This document shows positions 53,600-62,547 of a DNA stretch of 64,000 bases, one piece after another. Position 1 is the stretch's first letter. Every line of letters starts with the position of its first letter. The notes under the pieces are model-generated. The model had not been told where the DNA came from. It ran no database searches and was given only the letters and a program-made list of their open reading frames with translations. Position numbers and translations under genes: made by a program. Origin of the DNA: Herbaspirillum sp. 3R11 (GTDB lineage Bacteria; Pseudomonadota; Gammaproteobacteria; Burkholderiales; Burkholderiaceae_D); the NCBI RefSeq assembly GCF_004563925.1, contig NZ_SPNJ01000005.1:124001-188000 (forward strand), given 5' to 3'.

Positions 53600-54529
53600 G
53601 TGAAACTGTTTCGCCAGGTCTTGTTTTCGATCGCAGCCGTGCTGGCTGTCCAGAGCGCATCCGCCGCTGACGCTCGCTTGCCGGTAGTGGCCAGCTTCAG
53701 CATCCTCGGGGATATCGTCGCCAACGTCGGCGGCGACCGCATTGCGGTCACCACGCTGGTCGGTCCCGACCAGGACGCACACGTGTTCCAGCCCGCGCCG
53801 GATCACATCAAATCAGTGGCGCGCGCCAAACTGGTGGTCGTCAACGGCCTCGGCTTTGAAGGCTGGATGGACCGCGTGACTCAGTCGGCCAACTATCGCG
53901 GCGACATCGTGGTGGCGTCGAAGGGCATCGCCGTGCGCGACCGCGTGGAAGATGAGCATGATCACGACGGCCACGACGAACACGAACACCATCACGGCAA
54001 GAATGATCCGCACGCCTGGCAGAATCCCGCCAATATCGTGATCTACACGCAAAACATCGTTGCCGCCCTGAGCAAGCTCGATCCGGCCGGCGCCGCGCTG
54101 TATCGCAAGAACGGCGACGCGTATATTGCTTCGCTCAACGAGCTGGACCGCTGGGCCATACAGCAATTCGCGCAGTTCCCGCCGGCCAAGCGCAAGGTGA
54201 TCACCTCGCATGACGCCTTCGAATATTTCGGCGCGCATTACCAGGTGCGCTTCCTGGCGCCGCAGGGCGTGTCGACCGACAGCGAGCCGAGCGCGAAGGA
54301 AGTCGCCAATCTGATCCGTCAGATCCGCAAGGAAAAAATTCGCGCCGTTTTCATCGAGAACATGAGCAGCCCCAAGCTGCTGCAGCAGATCAGCAAGGAA
54401 GCCGGCGTCACGCTGGGCGGCAAGCTGTATGCGGATGCGTTGTCGCAGGCCGACGGTCCTGCGCCGACTTACCTGAAGCTGATGCGTTACAACATCGAAC
54501 AGTTGCTGGCGCAGATGAAGCTCAACTGA
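53600..54529 (+). CDS. aztC: Zinc-binding periplasmic protein
   Basis: A 309-residue cluster A-I metal-binding protein. Signal peptide ends SASA-AD. Ligand positions typical of the family are present: His61 in QDAHVFQP, His138 in DPHAWQNP, and further His in VITSHDAFEYFGAHY. A His/Asp/Glu-rich flexible loop (about residues 118-132) precedes the second ligand and is typical of zinc rather than manganese proteins. GTG start at 53600 follows GGGAG. Confidence 0.92.
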   Translation: MKLFRQVLFSIAAVLAVQSASAADARLPVVASFSILGDIVANVGGDRIAVTTLVGPDQDAHVFQPAPDHIKSVARAKLVVVNGLGFEGWMDRVTQSANYRGDIVVASKGIAVRDRVEDEHDHDGHDEHEHHHGKNDPHAWQNPANIVIYTQNIVAALSKLDPAGAALYRKNGDAYIASLNELDRWAIQQFAQFPPAKRKVITSHDAFEYFGAHYQVRFLAPQGVSTDSEPSAKEVANLIRQIRKEKIRAVFIENMSSPKLLQQISKEAGVTLGGKLYADALSQADGPAPTYLKLMRYNIEQLLAQMKLN

Positions 54530-54637
54530 TGTTGAGCCAAGACGGCGTCCGCAGCAGGTCGGAGTGGGGGCGTCGTCAAGCTTCGGCAACTTCGCGTATG
54601 CTTGTCGTTTTCCCTCACAACAACAGGAGATGACAAC

Positions 54638-54949
54638 ATGGTCCACGTAGTCGCAATCATTACCGCCAAGCCCGGCAAGCGCGAAGAACTGCTGAAGCTG
54701 GTGCGCGCCAATCTGGCCGCCGTCCGTGCCGAACAGGGCTGCATTGCTTACGACCCGGTCATCGACGTGCCCGGCTTCGGCGGCGCCCAGGCCGAACTCG
54801 GCCCGGACACCTTCGCCTTCATCGAAAAGTGGGAAAGCGCCGAAGCGCTCAAGGTTCACTTCACCCAACCGCACATGCTCGACTACCGCGACAAGTCAAA
54901 AGACCTGATCGCCGATCGCGCGGTTCACATCGTTGAGTCGGCTGAGTAA
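54638..54949 (+). CDS. Antibiotic biosynthesis monooxygenase (ABM) domain protein
   Basis: A 103-residue single ABM (dimeric alpha/beta-barrel) protein. Starts VHVVAIITAKPGKREELLKL and contains FAFIEKWESAEALKVHFTQPHM, both characteristic. CAGGAGA precedes the ATG. Many such proteins act on quinones or are of unknown role. Its 3' end overlaps the convergent LysR gene by 25 bp. Confidence 0.88.
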   Translation: MVHVVAIITAKPGKREELLKLVRANLAAVRAEQGCIAYDPVIDVPGFGGAQAELGPDTFAFIEKWESAEALKVHFTQPHMLDYRDKSKDLIADRAVHIVESAE

Positions 54950-55857
54950 CGTTTGTCAGGATCGTAGGCTGATGCAGCGCCCATCTGCATCAGCCACGTA
55001 ATGAAGGTCTTCAGGGCATTGCCATTGGTTTCGCCGGTCCGGTGCAACATGTGGAAACCCTGGCCGTGCAATACCACTTCCGGAAACAGCTGACGCAGGC
55101 GACCGTGCGACAAGTCGTCGTCCACCAGCGCCAGCGATCCCATCGCAATCCCCAGATCAGTCGACGCCGCCTGCAAGCTCAGGAAAAAGTGCTCGTAACT
55201 GGTCCCCGGCAATTTCTTCTTCACCGGCACGCCGGCCTTGATCAGCCATTGCTGCCAGGCTTCCGCACGCACGCTCAGGTGGATCAGCGACGCCTGCAGC
55301 AGATCTGCCGGCTTGTTGATCGGGTGCAGCTCCAGGTAATGCGGGGAGGCCAGCGGCGCCGACACGTCGTCGAGGAAGCGCACGCATTCAAAGCCGCTGC
55401 GCTCCAGCGGGCTGCGCCACAGCACTACGTCGAAGGGATCCTTGAGGTCTTCGAAATGCTCGGAGACGGTGGTCGTCACGCGTACCTCGATGCGCGGATT
55501 GTCGATCTGGAATTGCGACAGCCGCGGAATCAGCCAGCGCATCGCCACCGAGGGCGCGGTAATCACGCGCACGATGCGGTTCTTGCCGGTCAGCGTCAAT
55601 TGTTCCGCCGCCATGGCGATGCGATCGAGCGCGGCGCGTACTTCGGTATAAAAGGTCTGCGCCGCTTCCGTTGCTTCCACGCCACGCGGCAAGCGGATAA
55701 ACAAGGGTTGGCCGAAGTGTTCTTCCAGCAATTTTATTTGCTGACTGACCGCGCTATGCGTGATGTGCAACTCGTGCGCGGCAATCGTCAGGCTGCGCGT
55801 GCGGACGGCCGCTTCGAACACTTTGAGCGCCTTCAGGGGCGGCAGGGAAAGGGACAT
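54925..55857 (-). CDS. LysR-family regulator (GcvA-like)
   Basis: A 310-residue LysR protein. The HTH (SLTIAAHELHITHSAVSQQI) occupies residues 22-41 and the effector domain begins near 90. The GcvA-like group is suggested by LPPLKALKVFEAAVRTRSLT at the N-terminus and RLPRGVEATEAAQTF. Divergent from the small gene at 55963 and convergent with the ABM gene. Confidence 0.9.
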   Translation of the reverse strand: MSLSLPPLKALKVFEAAVRTRSLTIAAHELHITHSAVSQQIKLLEEHFGQPLFIRLPRGVEATEAAQTFYTEVRAALDRIAMAAEQLTLTGKNRIVRVITAPSVAMRWLIPRLSQFQIDNPRIEVRVTTTVSEHFEDLKDPFDVVLWRSPLERSGFECVRFLDDVSAPLASPHYLELHPINKPADLLQASLIHLSVRAEAWQQWLIKAGVPVKKKLPGTSYEHFFLSLQAASTDLGIAMGSLALVDDDLSHGRLRQLFPEVVLHGQGFHMLHRTGETNGNALKTFITWLMQMGAASAYDPDKRYSADSTM

Positions 55858-55962
55858 GGTGTAAGTTTTTCTAATGCAGGTGTCGGAAAATATTGCTTTT
55901 TAAAGTGAGGGGTAGACCCTATTCTCACTATCACTGCAACGTTATTCATGTGAAAGAAAGAA

Positions 55963-56202
55963 ATGTCTACTTATCAATCCGCCGGTTTTTCTAATAATTT
56001 ACAGAGTTTGCTGGAAGCTTTCCAGTTCTTTGTCGAGCGCGCATTCAGCACGCCTGCCAAGACTGTTGACGGCGCACTGTTCGACCTGAACGATGCCGCT
56101 TATCTGGAAGGCGTCACGACTCACGCCGAGATGGAACGCCGTTTGCGCGAACTCGATCGCAGCCATCTGCAAGCTTTGTCGCGACTGCAATCGCAAATCT
56201 GA
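55963..56202 (+). CDS. Small DUF3563-like protein
   Basis: A 79-residue protein. The C-terminal half DAAYLEGVTTHAEMERRLREL resembles the DUF3563 pattern of small proteobacterial proteins. Helical and soluble. It is divergent from the LysR gene across about 105 bp. Function unknown. Confidence 0.6.
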   Translation: MSTYQSAGFSNNLQSLLEAFQFFVERAFSTPAKTVDGALFDLNDAAYLEGVTTHAEMERRLRELDRSHLQALSRLQSQI

Positions 56203-56454
56203 TAGATAAATCGGATGCAAGACAGTCGTGAAGACTGAATGATATTGGCGTGATGCCAGAGATGTTAAAAATGCTGCGCGCATCTCGATCTGATACTGAC
56301 GATCGGGTTTGAAGCGACAGGAGAACGAGCCGGAAGCAATCTTGCCGTACCGGCTCACAGCAAACAGATGTCGCCCCCAGGATGTCCCTCTGCGGGAAGA
56401 CGATATCGAAGCGACGCTCATGAAGAATCATGATGATGCGTCGCTTTCATCCAG
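56203..56454. other. Non-coding stretch with a strong hairpin
   Basis: No supported gene. AAGCGACGC (56409-56417) pairs with GCGTCGCTT (56438-56446), enclosing an inner TCATGA-AGAA-TCATGA stem. It could end the DUF3563-like transcript, but a T-run is lacking. Confidence 0.45.
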
Positions 56455-56485
56455 CAAAAAGGCGCCCGCAAAGGGCGCCCTTGTT
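56455..56485 (-). terminator. Terminator of the porin gene
   Basis: GGCGCCC/GGGCGCC stem with GCAAA loop; on the minus strand it is followed by TTTTT, 73 bp after the porin stop. Confidence 0.8.
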
Positions 56486-56557
56486 TCCACCGAATATCCA
56501 CCGAATATCCTGCGGATACCGATGAGCGTAGTTAAAGCTCGTGGTCGGAACTCGCGC

Positions 56558-57667
56558 TCAGAATTTGTGCGTGATGCCGATTCCCAGGCCTGCCGGGCTT
56601 TGCCCGGCGGACAGGCCGGGGATCGCGTTGGCCGACAAGTTGTAGCTCGCCGTCTGCTCATTGCTGAGCTTGGTGAAAGCACCCCATAGTTCGGTGCGCT
56701 TCGACAGGTTGTAGCCGTAGCCGAGGGAGAACTGCTGCGCCCCGGACGCCGTGCCCGGTTTGCCGATGCCGCCGATGCCGGTTGTCGCATTGCCCTTGGA
56801 GCGTGCCGCCCGCACATACGAAGCGCGGAACTGGCCGCTGCCGATGTTGTGCGTCAGCGCCAGTTGCCATGCATCGCGGCGCAGGTTGGTGCTGGCCGTC
56901 GGTTCATACCGCAGGCGTTCCCACGCAAAGCGTACGCGCGTGTTGCCGAAGGAATAGGCGGCGCCGATCTTGTGGCCGGTATCGAGCGTGCCGGCTGCAA
57001 AATAATCCTTGTGCTGCTCATAGCCGTAGGCCAGATAGAGCGGACCGTTTTCGTAGGTCAGCAAGCCGGAGACCAGGCCCGGATTGGTCGTGGCCGTCTG
57101 TTCTTCGCGCGCTGCATAGGCGATGCGGCCGATCAGGCCGTTGAAATTCGGCGTTGAATATTGCACCAGGTTCTTCTGGCGACGATCAAAGGATGCCGGC
57201 GACTGCGCATTGGCCGCCGTCGTGAAGCCATTGCCCATGATGGAGTTGGAGGCAAAGATGCCCGCCGTGAACGGATCGATCGCGTACACCGACACAAAGC
57301 GGTAGGGCGACTCATACTGCCCGGCGAAAATCTCGCCCAGGCTGCCACGCAAGCCGACGTTGTCGTTGCGATCGGCAAACGAGCCGCTCCCGGTGTCGAC
57401 ACCGACATTCGATTCGATCTGGAAAAACGCCTGCAAGCCGCCGCCCAGATCTTCCACCCCCTTGAAGCCGAGCACCGACAAGTTGTTCGATATGCGTCCC
57501 ATGCGACCGATGCCGCCATTGGCGCCGCCGGCCCAGACGTTTTCCGCATCCACTTTCAAAAAACCGTACATCGTCACGGTATCAGTCTGTGCTGCCGCTG
57601 AGGCCGCTACCGAAGTCAGTCCCGCCGTGATCAAGCCCTTCATTGTCTGATTGATTGCCTGTTTCAT
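56558..57667 (-). CDS. Gram-negative porin (OmpC/Omp32-like)
   Basis: A 369-residue beta-barrel porin of the betaproteobacterial Porin_4 type. Signal peptide of about 27 residues (ends ASAAA-QT), first strand VTMYGFLKVDAE, the LGFKGVEDLGGGLQAFFQIE segment near residue 70 and a C-terminal THKF with terminal Phe for BAM recognition. A GTATAC site lies 75 bp upstream of the start, linking it to the GntR-controlled operon next door, where it may provide outer-membrane uptake. Confidence 0.93.
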   Translation of the reverse strand: MKQAINQTMKGLITAGLTSVAASAAAQTDTVTMYGFLKVDAENVWAGGANGGIGRMGRISNNLSVLGFKGVEDLGGGLQAFFQIESNVGVDTGSGSFADRNDNVGLRGSLGEIFAGQYESPYRFVSVYAIDPFTAGIFASNSIMGNGFTTAANAQSPASFDRRQKNLVQYSTPNFNGLIGRIAYAAREEQTATTNPGLVSGLLTYENGPLYLAYGYEQHKDYFAAGTLDTGHKIGAAYSFGNTRVRFAWERLRYEPTASTNLRRDAWQLALTHNIGSGQFRASYVRAARSKGNATTGIGGIGKPGTASGAQQFSLGYGYNLSKRTELWGAFTKLSNEQTASYNLSANAIPGLSAGQSPAGLGIGITHKF

Positions 57668-57741
57668 CCCTGAATCTCCTCCATAGAGTTGTTGTCGATG
57701 TTTTTCTTGTTTGGAGAAAATAATAATTCATATGAATTTAT

Positions 57742-57755
57742 ATGTATACGTATAA
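57742..57755. promoter_or_regulatory. GTATAC site 1 (porin promoter)
   Basis: ATGTATACGTATAA, containing the palindrome TATACGTATA. Identical over 14 bp to the site at 60444-60457. Confidence 0.65.
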
Positions 57756-57885
57756 ATTAAATTTGAATTTATTTGATTTTATGGGAATCAATTGAGTGGA
57801 TGAGATAGATAACATCACCGTCGTCCTACCCAAAAGATAGGCGCCAGCGGCATTGCAACGTTCTGATCAGGGACGGAAGGGCAAA

Positions 57886-57922
57886 AGAAAAGGCGCCGGT
57901 CGGAAGACGGGCGCCTTTAGCA
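57886..57922 (-). terminator. Terminator of the GntR gene
   Basis: AAGGCGCC/GGCGCCTT stem; on the minus strand it is followed by TTCTTTTG, about 25 bp after the stop at 57943. Confidence 0.75.
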
Positions 57923-57942
57923 GGAAGGGGAGAGGCGAAGGC

Positions 57943-58587
57943 TTACGCCTGATGTTCCTTGATCATCTCCAGCACATGGATACTCAGGCGTGTGGTGTGA
58001 TTGCGCATCGCCAGATAAGCCTTCTCCGGATCGGACGCAAGAATCGCCGCGATGATCGCATCGTGTTCTTCGTGCGACACCGTCAGGCGCTTGTCGACGC
58101 CGGCCTGTGCTGCGCGGAACATCGCCAGGCGATCACGCAGGTTTTCAATCGTGTCGGCCAGGCTCTTGTTGTGCGCGCCGGCGCAGATCAGGTTGTGGAA
58201 TTTCTTGTTCAGCGCCAGATAGCCGGCGTCGTCGCCGTTGGCCACGCATTCCTGGCTTTGCAGATGGACCAGTTCCAGCTGTTTCTTTTGCACCGCGCTC
58301 ATGCGTTCGGCGCAGATGCGGCAGCACAGGGCTTCGAGCTCGCACATGGCTTCCAGCATGTCGGCCAGTTCGTCGACACCGATGCTGGTGACGATGCCGC
58401 CTTTGCGCGGCTTCAACTCGATCATGCCGCGCGCGGCCAGTTCGCGCAGCGCCTGGCGGATCGGGGTGCGCGACACTTTAAAACGTTCGGACAGAGCGAT
58501 TTCTTCCAGCGCGGAGCCGGGTGGCAGCACGCCGCTGATGATTTCATCGGTCAGGGTGCGATAGATGCGAAGAGAGATGGTTTCCAT
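57943..58587 (-). CDS. GntR-family regulator with FCD domain
   Basis: A 214-residue FCD-type GntR regulator. HTH segment LEEIALSERFKVSRTPIRQA lies at about residues 27-46; the FCD domain carries the His pattern KFHNLICAGAHN and VSHEEHDAI that usually binds a metal-coordinated carboxylate. It is divergent from the VOC gene and flanked by three GTATAC-centred sites, a motif typical of operators of this regulator class. It probably controls the porin and the catabolic genes on both sides. Confidence 0.92.
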   Translation of the reverse strand: METISLRIYRTLTDEIISGVLPPGSALEEIALSERFKVSRTPIRQALRELAARGMIELKPRKGGIVTSIGVDELADMLEAMCELEALCCRICAERMSAVQKKQLELVHLQSQECVANGDDAGYLALNKKFHNLICAGAHNKSLADTIENLRDRLAMFRAAQAGVDKRLTVSHEEHDAIIAAILASDPEKAYLAMRNHTTRLSIHVLEMIKEHQA

Positions 58588-58760
58588 TCTTGCGTTCTCG
58601 GTTTTCTTGGATGGCCGGTTTTATGGGGACTGCAGATGATTCGGTTTGTGGTGCGGATGGCTATATTTTACATCGCTTGCACTATAGCAAAAATCTATAC
58701 CAACAGCTGGATAAGATCAAAAGTATCTAATTATATTTTTAAGAATACATTTAAAAATTA

Positions 58761-58774
58761 AAGTATACATATAA
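58761..58774. promoter_or_regulatory. GTATAC site 2 (VOC gene promoter)
   Basis: AAGTATACATATAA shares GTATAC and the following ATA block with sites 1 and 3; less symmetric. Lies about 85 bp before the VOC start in AT-rich DNA. Confidence 0.5.
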
Positions 58775-58853
58775 AAAATCCCTGAGTAGAATCAGCCGTT
58801 GTGTATATCCAGTATTTTGCTTTCATCTACTCATATAAAGAGGAGGCTGCACC

Positions 58854-59333
58854 ATGGCTAACAAACTGCGTCACATCGCTATCTCCGTTCCGGATCCTTG
58901 GAAAACCGCGGAGTTTTACCAGCAGGCTTTCGGCTTCAAGAAGGTCGGCGAAACAGATTCTTCCCTGGCGCGCGGCGTCTACCTGAGCGACGGCACCATG
59001 TCGCTGGCGCTGCTGAACTACAAGACCGACGAAGCCGCCGGCGACCGCGGCCGCGAGTTCGTCGGCCTGCATCACATCGGCGTCTGGGTCGACAACATCG
59101 TCGATGCGCGCAAGGACGTCGAACAAGCCGGTGGCGAGTACTACATGGGCGAAGTGCCGGTCAAAGGCAACATCTTCTACGAAGTCAAATACAAGGATCC
59201 CGACGGCGTCATCTGCGATCTGACCGATCACGGCTGGGGCGGCGCTTCCAAGGACGGCCCGGTGGCAAGCGCCAAGGGCGACGGTCCGGCTTTCCGGCAT
59301 CCTGATCTGAAGGCGGATCGCAGCGGTCTGTAA
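58854..59333 (+). CDS. VOC-family protein (glyoxalase/dioxygenase fold)
   Basis: A 159-residue vicinal-oxygen-chelate protein with two beta-alpha-beta-beta-beta modules. Possible metal ligands are His6 (LRHIAISV), the His pair in VGLHHIGVWVD and Glu in FYEVKYKDPDGV. AGAGGAGG precedes the start. Catalytic role unknown; VOC members include isomerases, lyases and dioxygenases. Divergent from the GntR gene and followed by its own terminator. Confidence 0.87.
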   Translation: MANKLRHIAISVPDPWKTAEFYQQAFGFKKVGETDSSLARGVYLSDGTMSLALLNYKTDEAAGDRGREFVGLHHIGVWVDNIVDARKDVEQAGGEYYMGEVPVKGNIFYEVKYKDPDGVICDLTDHGWGGASKDGPVASAKGDGPAFRHPDLKADRSGL

Positions 59334-59354
59334 TTTCCGGCTTCAATTTCGTTG

Positions 59355-59390
59355 CGCCCGGCCGGTTCATCGGCCGGGCGTATTTATTTG
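59355..59390 (+). terminator. Terminator after the VOC gene
   Basis: CGCCCGGCCG/CGGCCGGGCG stem with GTTCAT loop followed by TATTTATTTG. Confidence 0.85.
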
Positions 59391-59407
59391 TACGGTACGG
59401 TGTCCGA

Positions 59408-60391
59408 TCAGCGCGTCACGATGTGCTGAAGCGGATCGCCTGCCTGGAGTGCGGAGAGGTTTTCTTCAAACATCCGCAATTGCGCCTGCAACGCCTCCGG
59501 CGAACGGCCCGAGATATGCGGCGTCAGCAGCAGGTTGTCGAGGGTGCGAAACGCCTCCGGTATCGCCGGCTCGCCATCGACCACATCCAGCGCCGCGCCG
59601 GCAATGCGCTTGCTCGCCAATGCGTCAATCAACGCCGCCGTATCGACCACGCTGCCGCGCGCGATATTGATCAGAAAAGCCTGCGGCCCCAGGGCTTGCA
59701 GCAAATACCGATTGACCAGATGCCGCGTCGCCGGCCCGCCCGGGCAGGCGAGGATCAGGTAGTCGCTGCGTGCGGCCAGCTCCATCGGCGTGGCGCAATA
59801 TAGGTAGGGCACATGCGCACGCACATGGCGCGCGTGATACGCCACTTCCATATCGAAGGCCGCCGCACGGCGTGCGATCTGCTCGCCGATGTTTCCCAGG
59901 CCGACGATGCCGAGCCGCTTGCCGTTGACGGTCGGGCGCGCTGCGCGATTGCTCTCCCAACCGCCGTCTTTGACGGCGGCATCAAGCAGGTGCAGCCCGC
60001 GCGATACCGCCAGCATCAGCGCCATGGCGTGATCGGCGACGGTGGCGTTGTTGGCGCCGGGGGCGTGGGTGACGGCGATGCCGAGGTCTTTGGCGGCAAC
60101 CAGATCGACGTTCTCATACCCTGCGCCAAAGGCGCTGACCAGTTTCAGTTGCGGCATTGCCTGCATTTGCGCGCGGGTCAGGCCGGTTGAGCCGTTGGTC
60201 AGAACGATGCTGACTGAGTGCAGGTCTTTATTGTTCCAATCGATTCCTTTCGGCGCGTAGCGCACGGCCGGCAGCGCCGGGTTGTCGCGCAACTGCGCCA
60301 CCAAAGCGTCGGCCAGCGGAATCAGGATCAGCAATTCAAAGGAAGAGGGCATCGGCATTCTCATCAAGGTTGGCAAAAATCGAAACGCCAT
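59408..60391 (-). CDS. D-isomer-specific 2-hydroxyacid dehydrogenase
   Basis: A 327-residue NAD(P)-dependent dehydrogenase reducing a 2-oxoacid or oxidising a D-2-hydroxyacid. The Rossmann motif is GIVGLGNIGEQIA, the substrate Arg lies in NIARGSVVDTAALI, the catalytic Glu in DGEPAIPEAF and the acid/base His in LLTPHISGRS. The group resembles glyoxylate/hydroxypyruvate reductases. Start uncertain: ATGs at 60391, 60364, 60358 and 60352 are in frame. Divergent from the FAH gene across the GTATAC site 3. Confidence 0.9.
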   Translation of the reverse strand: MAFRFLPTLMRMPMPSSFELLILIPLADALVAQLRDNPALPAVRYAPKGIDWNNKDLHSVSIVLTNGSTGLTRAQMQAMPQLKLVSAFGAGYENVDLVAAKDLGIAVTHAPGANNATVADHAMALMLAVSRGLHLLDAAVKDGGWESNRAARPTVNGKRLGIVGLGNIGEQIARRAAAFDMEVAYHARHVRAHVPYLYCATPMELAARSDYLILACPGGPATRHLVNRYLLQALGPQAFLINIARGSVVDTAALIDALASKRIAGAALDVVDGEPAIPEAFRTLDNLLLTPHISGRSPEALQAQLRMFEENLSALQAGDPLQHIVTR

Positions 60392-60443
60392 ATGAATACA
60401 TAGCGATTCTTATGTATAAAAATTTTTACATATTTGTATTGCA

Positions 60444-60457
60444 ATGTATACGTATAA
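60444..60457. promoter_or_regulatory. GTATAC site 3 (2-hydroxyacid dehydrogenase / FAH divergent promoter)
   Basis: ATGTATACGTATAA, identical to the site at 57742-57755, about midway between the two divergent start codons. Further TATGTATAAA and CATATGAATAC pieces lie to its left. Confidence 0.65.
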
Positions 60458-60516
60458 GTTTTAATGTATTCATATTGATTATTCTGAAATGCTTAATTTT
60501 TTGAGGGGAAGCGATC

Positions 60517-61464
60517 TTGGCTTGGTATGCGATTGCAACGTATGTGCAAAACGAGGGCGGGCAGGCGCGGCCGGCGTTGGTGTTGAACGAGGTGCTGTTC
60601 GATCTGGCAGAGGTCATCAAGGCCAGCCGCAGCAGCGGTCTGGCAGCCAGTGAAGTCAGCAGCGTGTCGGCGCTGATCGGCGCCTGGGATGTGCAGAACG
60701 CACAGTTGAAAAACCTGGCGGAGCTGCTGCCGAGCCTGGTCGCCGCCGGTGCGGTGAAGCCGCTCGACAAGTCGGCCTACAAGCTGGCGGCGCCGTTCGT
60801 GCCTGGCCGTATCTTCGCCACCGCGTCCAACTATTACGATCACGCCGCCGAGATGGGTACCGAGTTGGCGCCGCGTGCCGAGAGTTCGCCTTATTGCTTC
60901 ATGAAGGCGGAAACCAGCGTTACCGCCACCGAGACCGATGTCGTCATGCCGGGCAATACCGAAAAGCTCGACTGGGAAGTCGAGCTCGGCGTCATCATCG
61001 GCCGCCGCTGCAAGAACGTGTCGGTTGCCGAAGCCTATGACGTTATCGCCGGCTACACCGTGTTCAACGACATCAGCGCACGCGACCTCAATCGCCGAAG
61101 CGACTATCCGTTCAAGCATGACTGGTTCCGCGGCAAGAGTTTCGACACCTTCGGTCCGATGGGGCCGTGGATCGTGCCGCGTGACTGCATTGATGATCCG
61201 CAGAAGCTGCGCATGCAGTTGCAGGTCAATGGCGAAATGATGCAGGACGACACCGCCGAGGGAATGATCTTCAACATCGCCGAGCAGATCGCGTACCTGT
61301 CCGGCATTCTCACTCTGCAGCCCGGCGATCTGATCGCCACCGGCACGCCGGATGGTGTCGGCATGGGGCGCGGTGTCTATCTCAAGCCGGGCGACGAAAT
61401 GATTGCCTCCATCGAGCGCATCGGCAGCATCCGTAACAGGGTTGTCGCCACCGCACTTCGATAA
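60517..61464 (+). CDS. Fumarylacetoacetate hydrolase (FAH) family protein
   Basis: A 315-residue FAH-fold enzyme that cleaves C-C bonds of, or hydrates, beta-dicarbonyl or 2-hydroxymuconate-type acids. The metal-site Glu pair is in LDWEVELGVIIGRR, and GYTVFNDISARDLNRR and the GDLIATGTPDGVG motif are diagnostic. TTG start at 60517 with GAGGGGAA upstream. First gene of the plus-strand operon leading to the ABC importer. The first 80 residues are an extra domain seen in some members. Confidence 0.92.
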   Translation: MAWYAIATYVQNEGGQARPALVLNEVLFDLAEVIKASRSSGLAASEVSSVSALIGAWDVQNAQLKNLAELLPSLVAAGAVKPLDKSAYKLAAPFVPGRIFATASNYYDHAAEMGTELAPRAESSPYCFMKAETSVTATETDVVMPGNTEKLDWEVELGVIIGRRCKNVSVAEAYDVIAGYTVFNDISARDLNRRSDYPFKHDWFRGKSFDTFGPMGPWIVPRDCIDDPQKLRMQLQVNGEMMQDDTAEGMIFNIAEQIAYLSGILTLQPGDLIATGTPDGVGMGRGVYLKPGDEMIASIERIGSIRNRVVATALR

Positions 61465-61517
61465 CGAAGTAAAGAATCTCACTTACGCGGTACATGCAGC
61501 ATTCAACGGAGAATCTG

Positions 61518-62516
61518 ATGGTCATCAGCAAGTGCATCAAGAAGTTTCTGGTTTCTGTAGTGATCGGTTCATGCTGTGCCGCGCCTGCGGTTGCAGCGGA
61601 CAAGGTGAAGTTCAATCTGGCATGGCTACCGCAAGGCAGCACCGGCGGTATTCTGGTGGCGATCGCCAAAGGCTTCTACGCTGAAGCCGGCCTGGATGTC
61701 AGCGCGGTGCGCGGTTACGGCGGTCAGCGCACCGTCAATGAAATCGATCAGGGTCTGTTTGAATTTGGTTACGGCGATCCGATCAGCGTCATGTTGAACC
61801 GCGCGCAAGGCGGCAAGACCGTGATGGTCGGCACCATCAACACCCGCTGGCCGGCGGCGCTGTGCTACATCGACAAGCCCGAGCGCAAGCTGCAAAAACC
61901 GGCCGACCTCAAAGGCCTGTCGCTTGGCGGCGGTGCTGCGTCGCCTTTGCAAAACATCGTGCCGAGCTGGCTGCAAGCCAACAAGCTGCCGGCCGATCAC
62001 ATCAAACTGTTGCGCCTGGATCCGTCGGTGATCAATTCATCCTTCCTCGAAGGCCGCATCGATCTGGCCGAGTGCTGGGAAGGCGCCAACAAGCCGATCC
62101 TCGAAGCACTGCTGCAAAAGGACGGCAAGAAGCTGGGCTGGATGCGCTATCGCGATTTCAACCTCAACCTCTACGGCAACGGCATCGTCACCACCGAGAA
62201 GCTGGTAGCGAGCAACCCCGATCTGGTCAAGCGCTTCGTGCAGGCGACGTATCGTGGATTCGAGTATCAGCGTACCCACGCCAAGGAAGCCGCCGACGCC
62301 ATCGCCGCGCAACAAAAGCTGATGGACAAGGGCATCCTGTTGCAGCAAATTACCGAAACCAATCAGATCATCGACGACCCTGAAGCCGACAATAAAAAAC
62401 TGGGCTGGATGCGCGCCGACCGCATGCAGGCAACCGTCGATTTTGTGAAGAAGGCATTCAATCTGCAAGCGCCGATCAAAGCGAACGATATCTACACCAA
62501 TAAGTTCGTCGAGTAG
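61518..62516 (+). CDS. ABC substrate-binding protein, NitT/TauT type
   Basis: A 332-residue binding protein with signal peptide ending APAVA-AD. Family blocks are LAWLPQGSTGGILVAIAKGF, GYGDPISVMLNRAQGG and YRGFEYQRTHAKEAADAI. Start at 61518 has CGGAGA upstream; ATG at 61494 is an alternative. Encoded between the FAH and second VOC genes with the permease downstream, so it delivers the pathway's substrate. Confidence 0.92.
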   Translation: MVISKCIKKFLVSVVIGSCCAAPAVAADKVKFNLAWLPQGSTGGILVAIAKGFYAEAGLDVSAVRGYGGQRTVNEIDQGLFEFGYGDPISVMLNRAQGGKTVMVGTINTRWPAALCYIDKPERKLQKPADLKGLSLGGGAASPLQNIVPSWLQANKLPADHIKLLRLDPSVINSSFLEGRIDLAECWEGANKPILEALLQKDGKKLGWMRYRDFNLNLYGNGIVTTEKLVASNPDLVKRFVQATYRGFEYQRTHAKEAADAIAAQQKLMDKGILLQQITETNQIIDDPEADNKKLGWMRADRMQATVDFVKKAFNLQAPIKANDIYTNKFVE

Positions 62517-62547
62517 GCGTCATTGAGCAAATCAAGGAGGAAATGAA

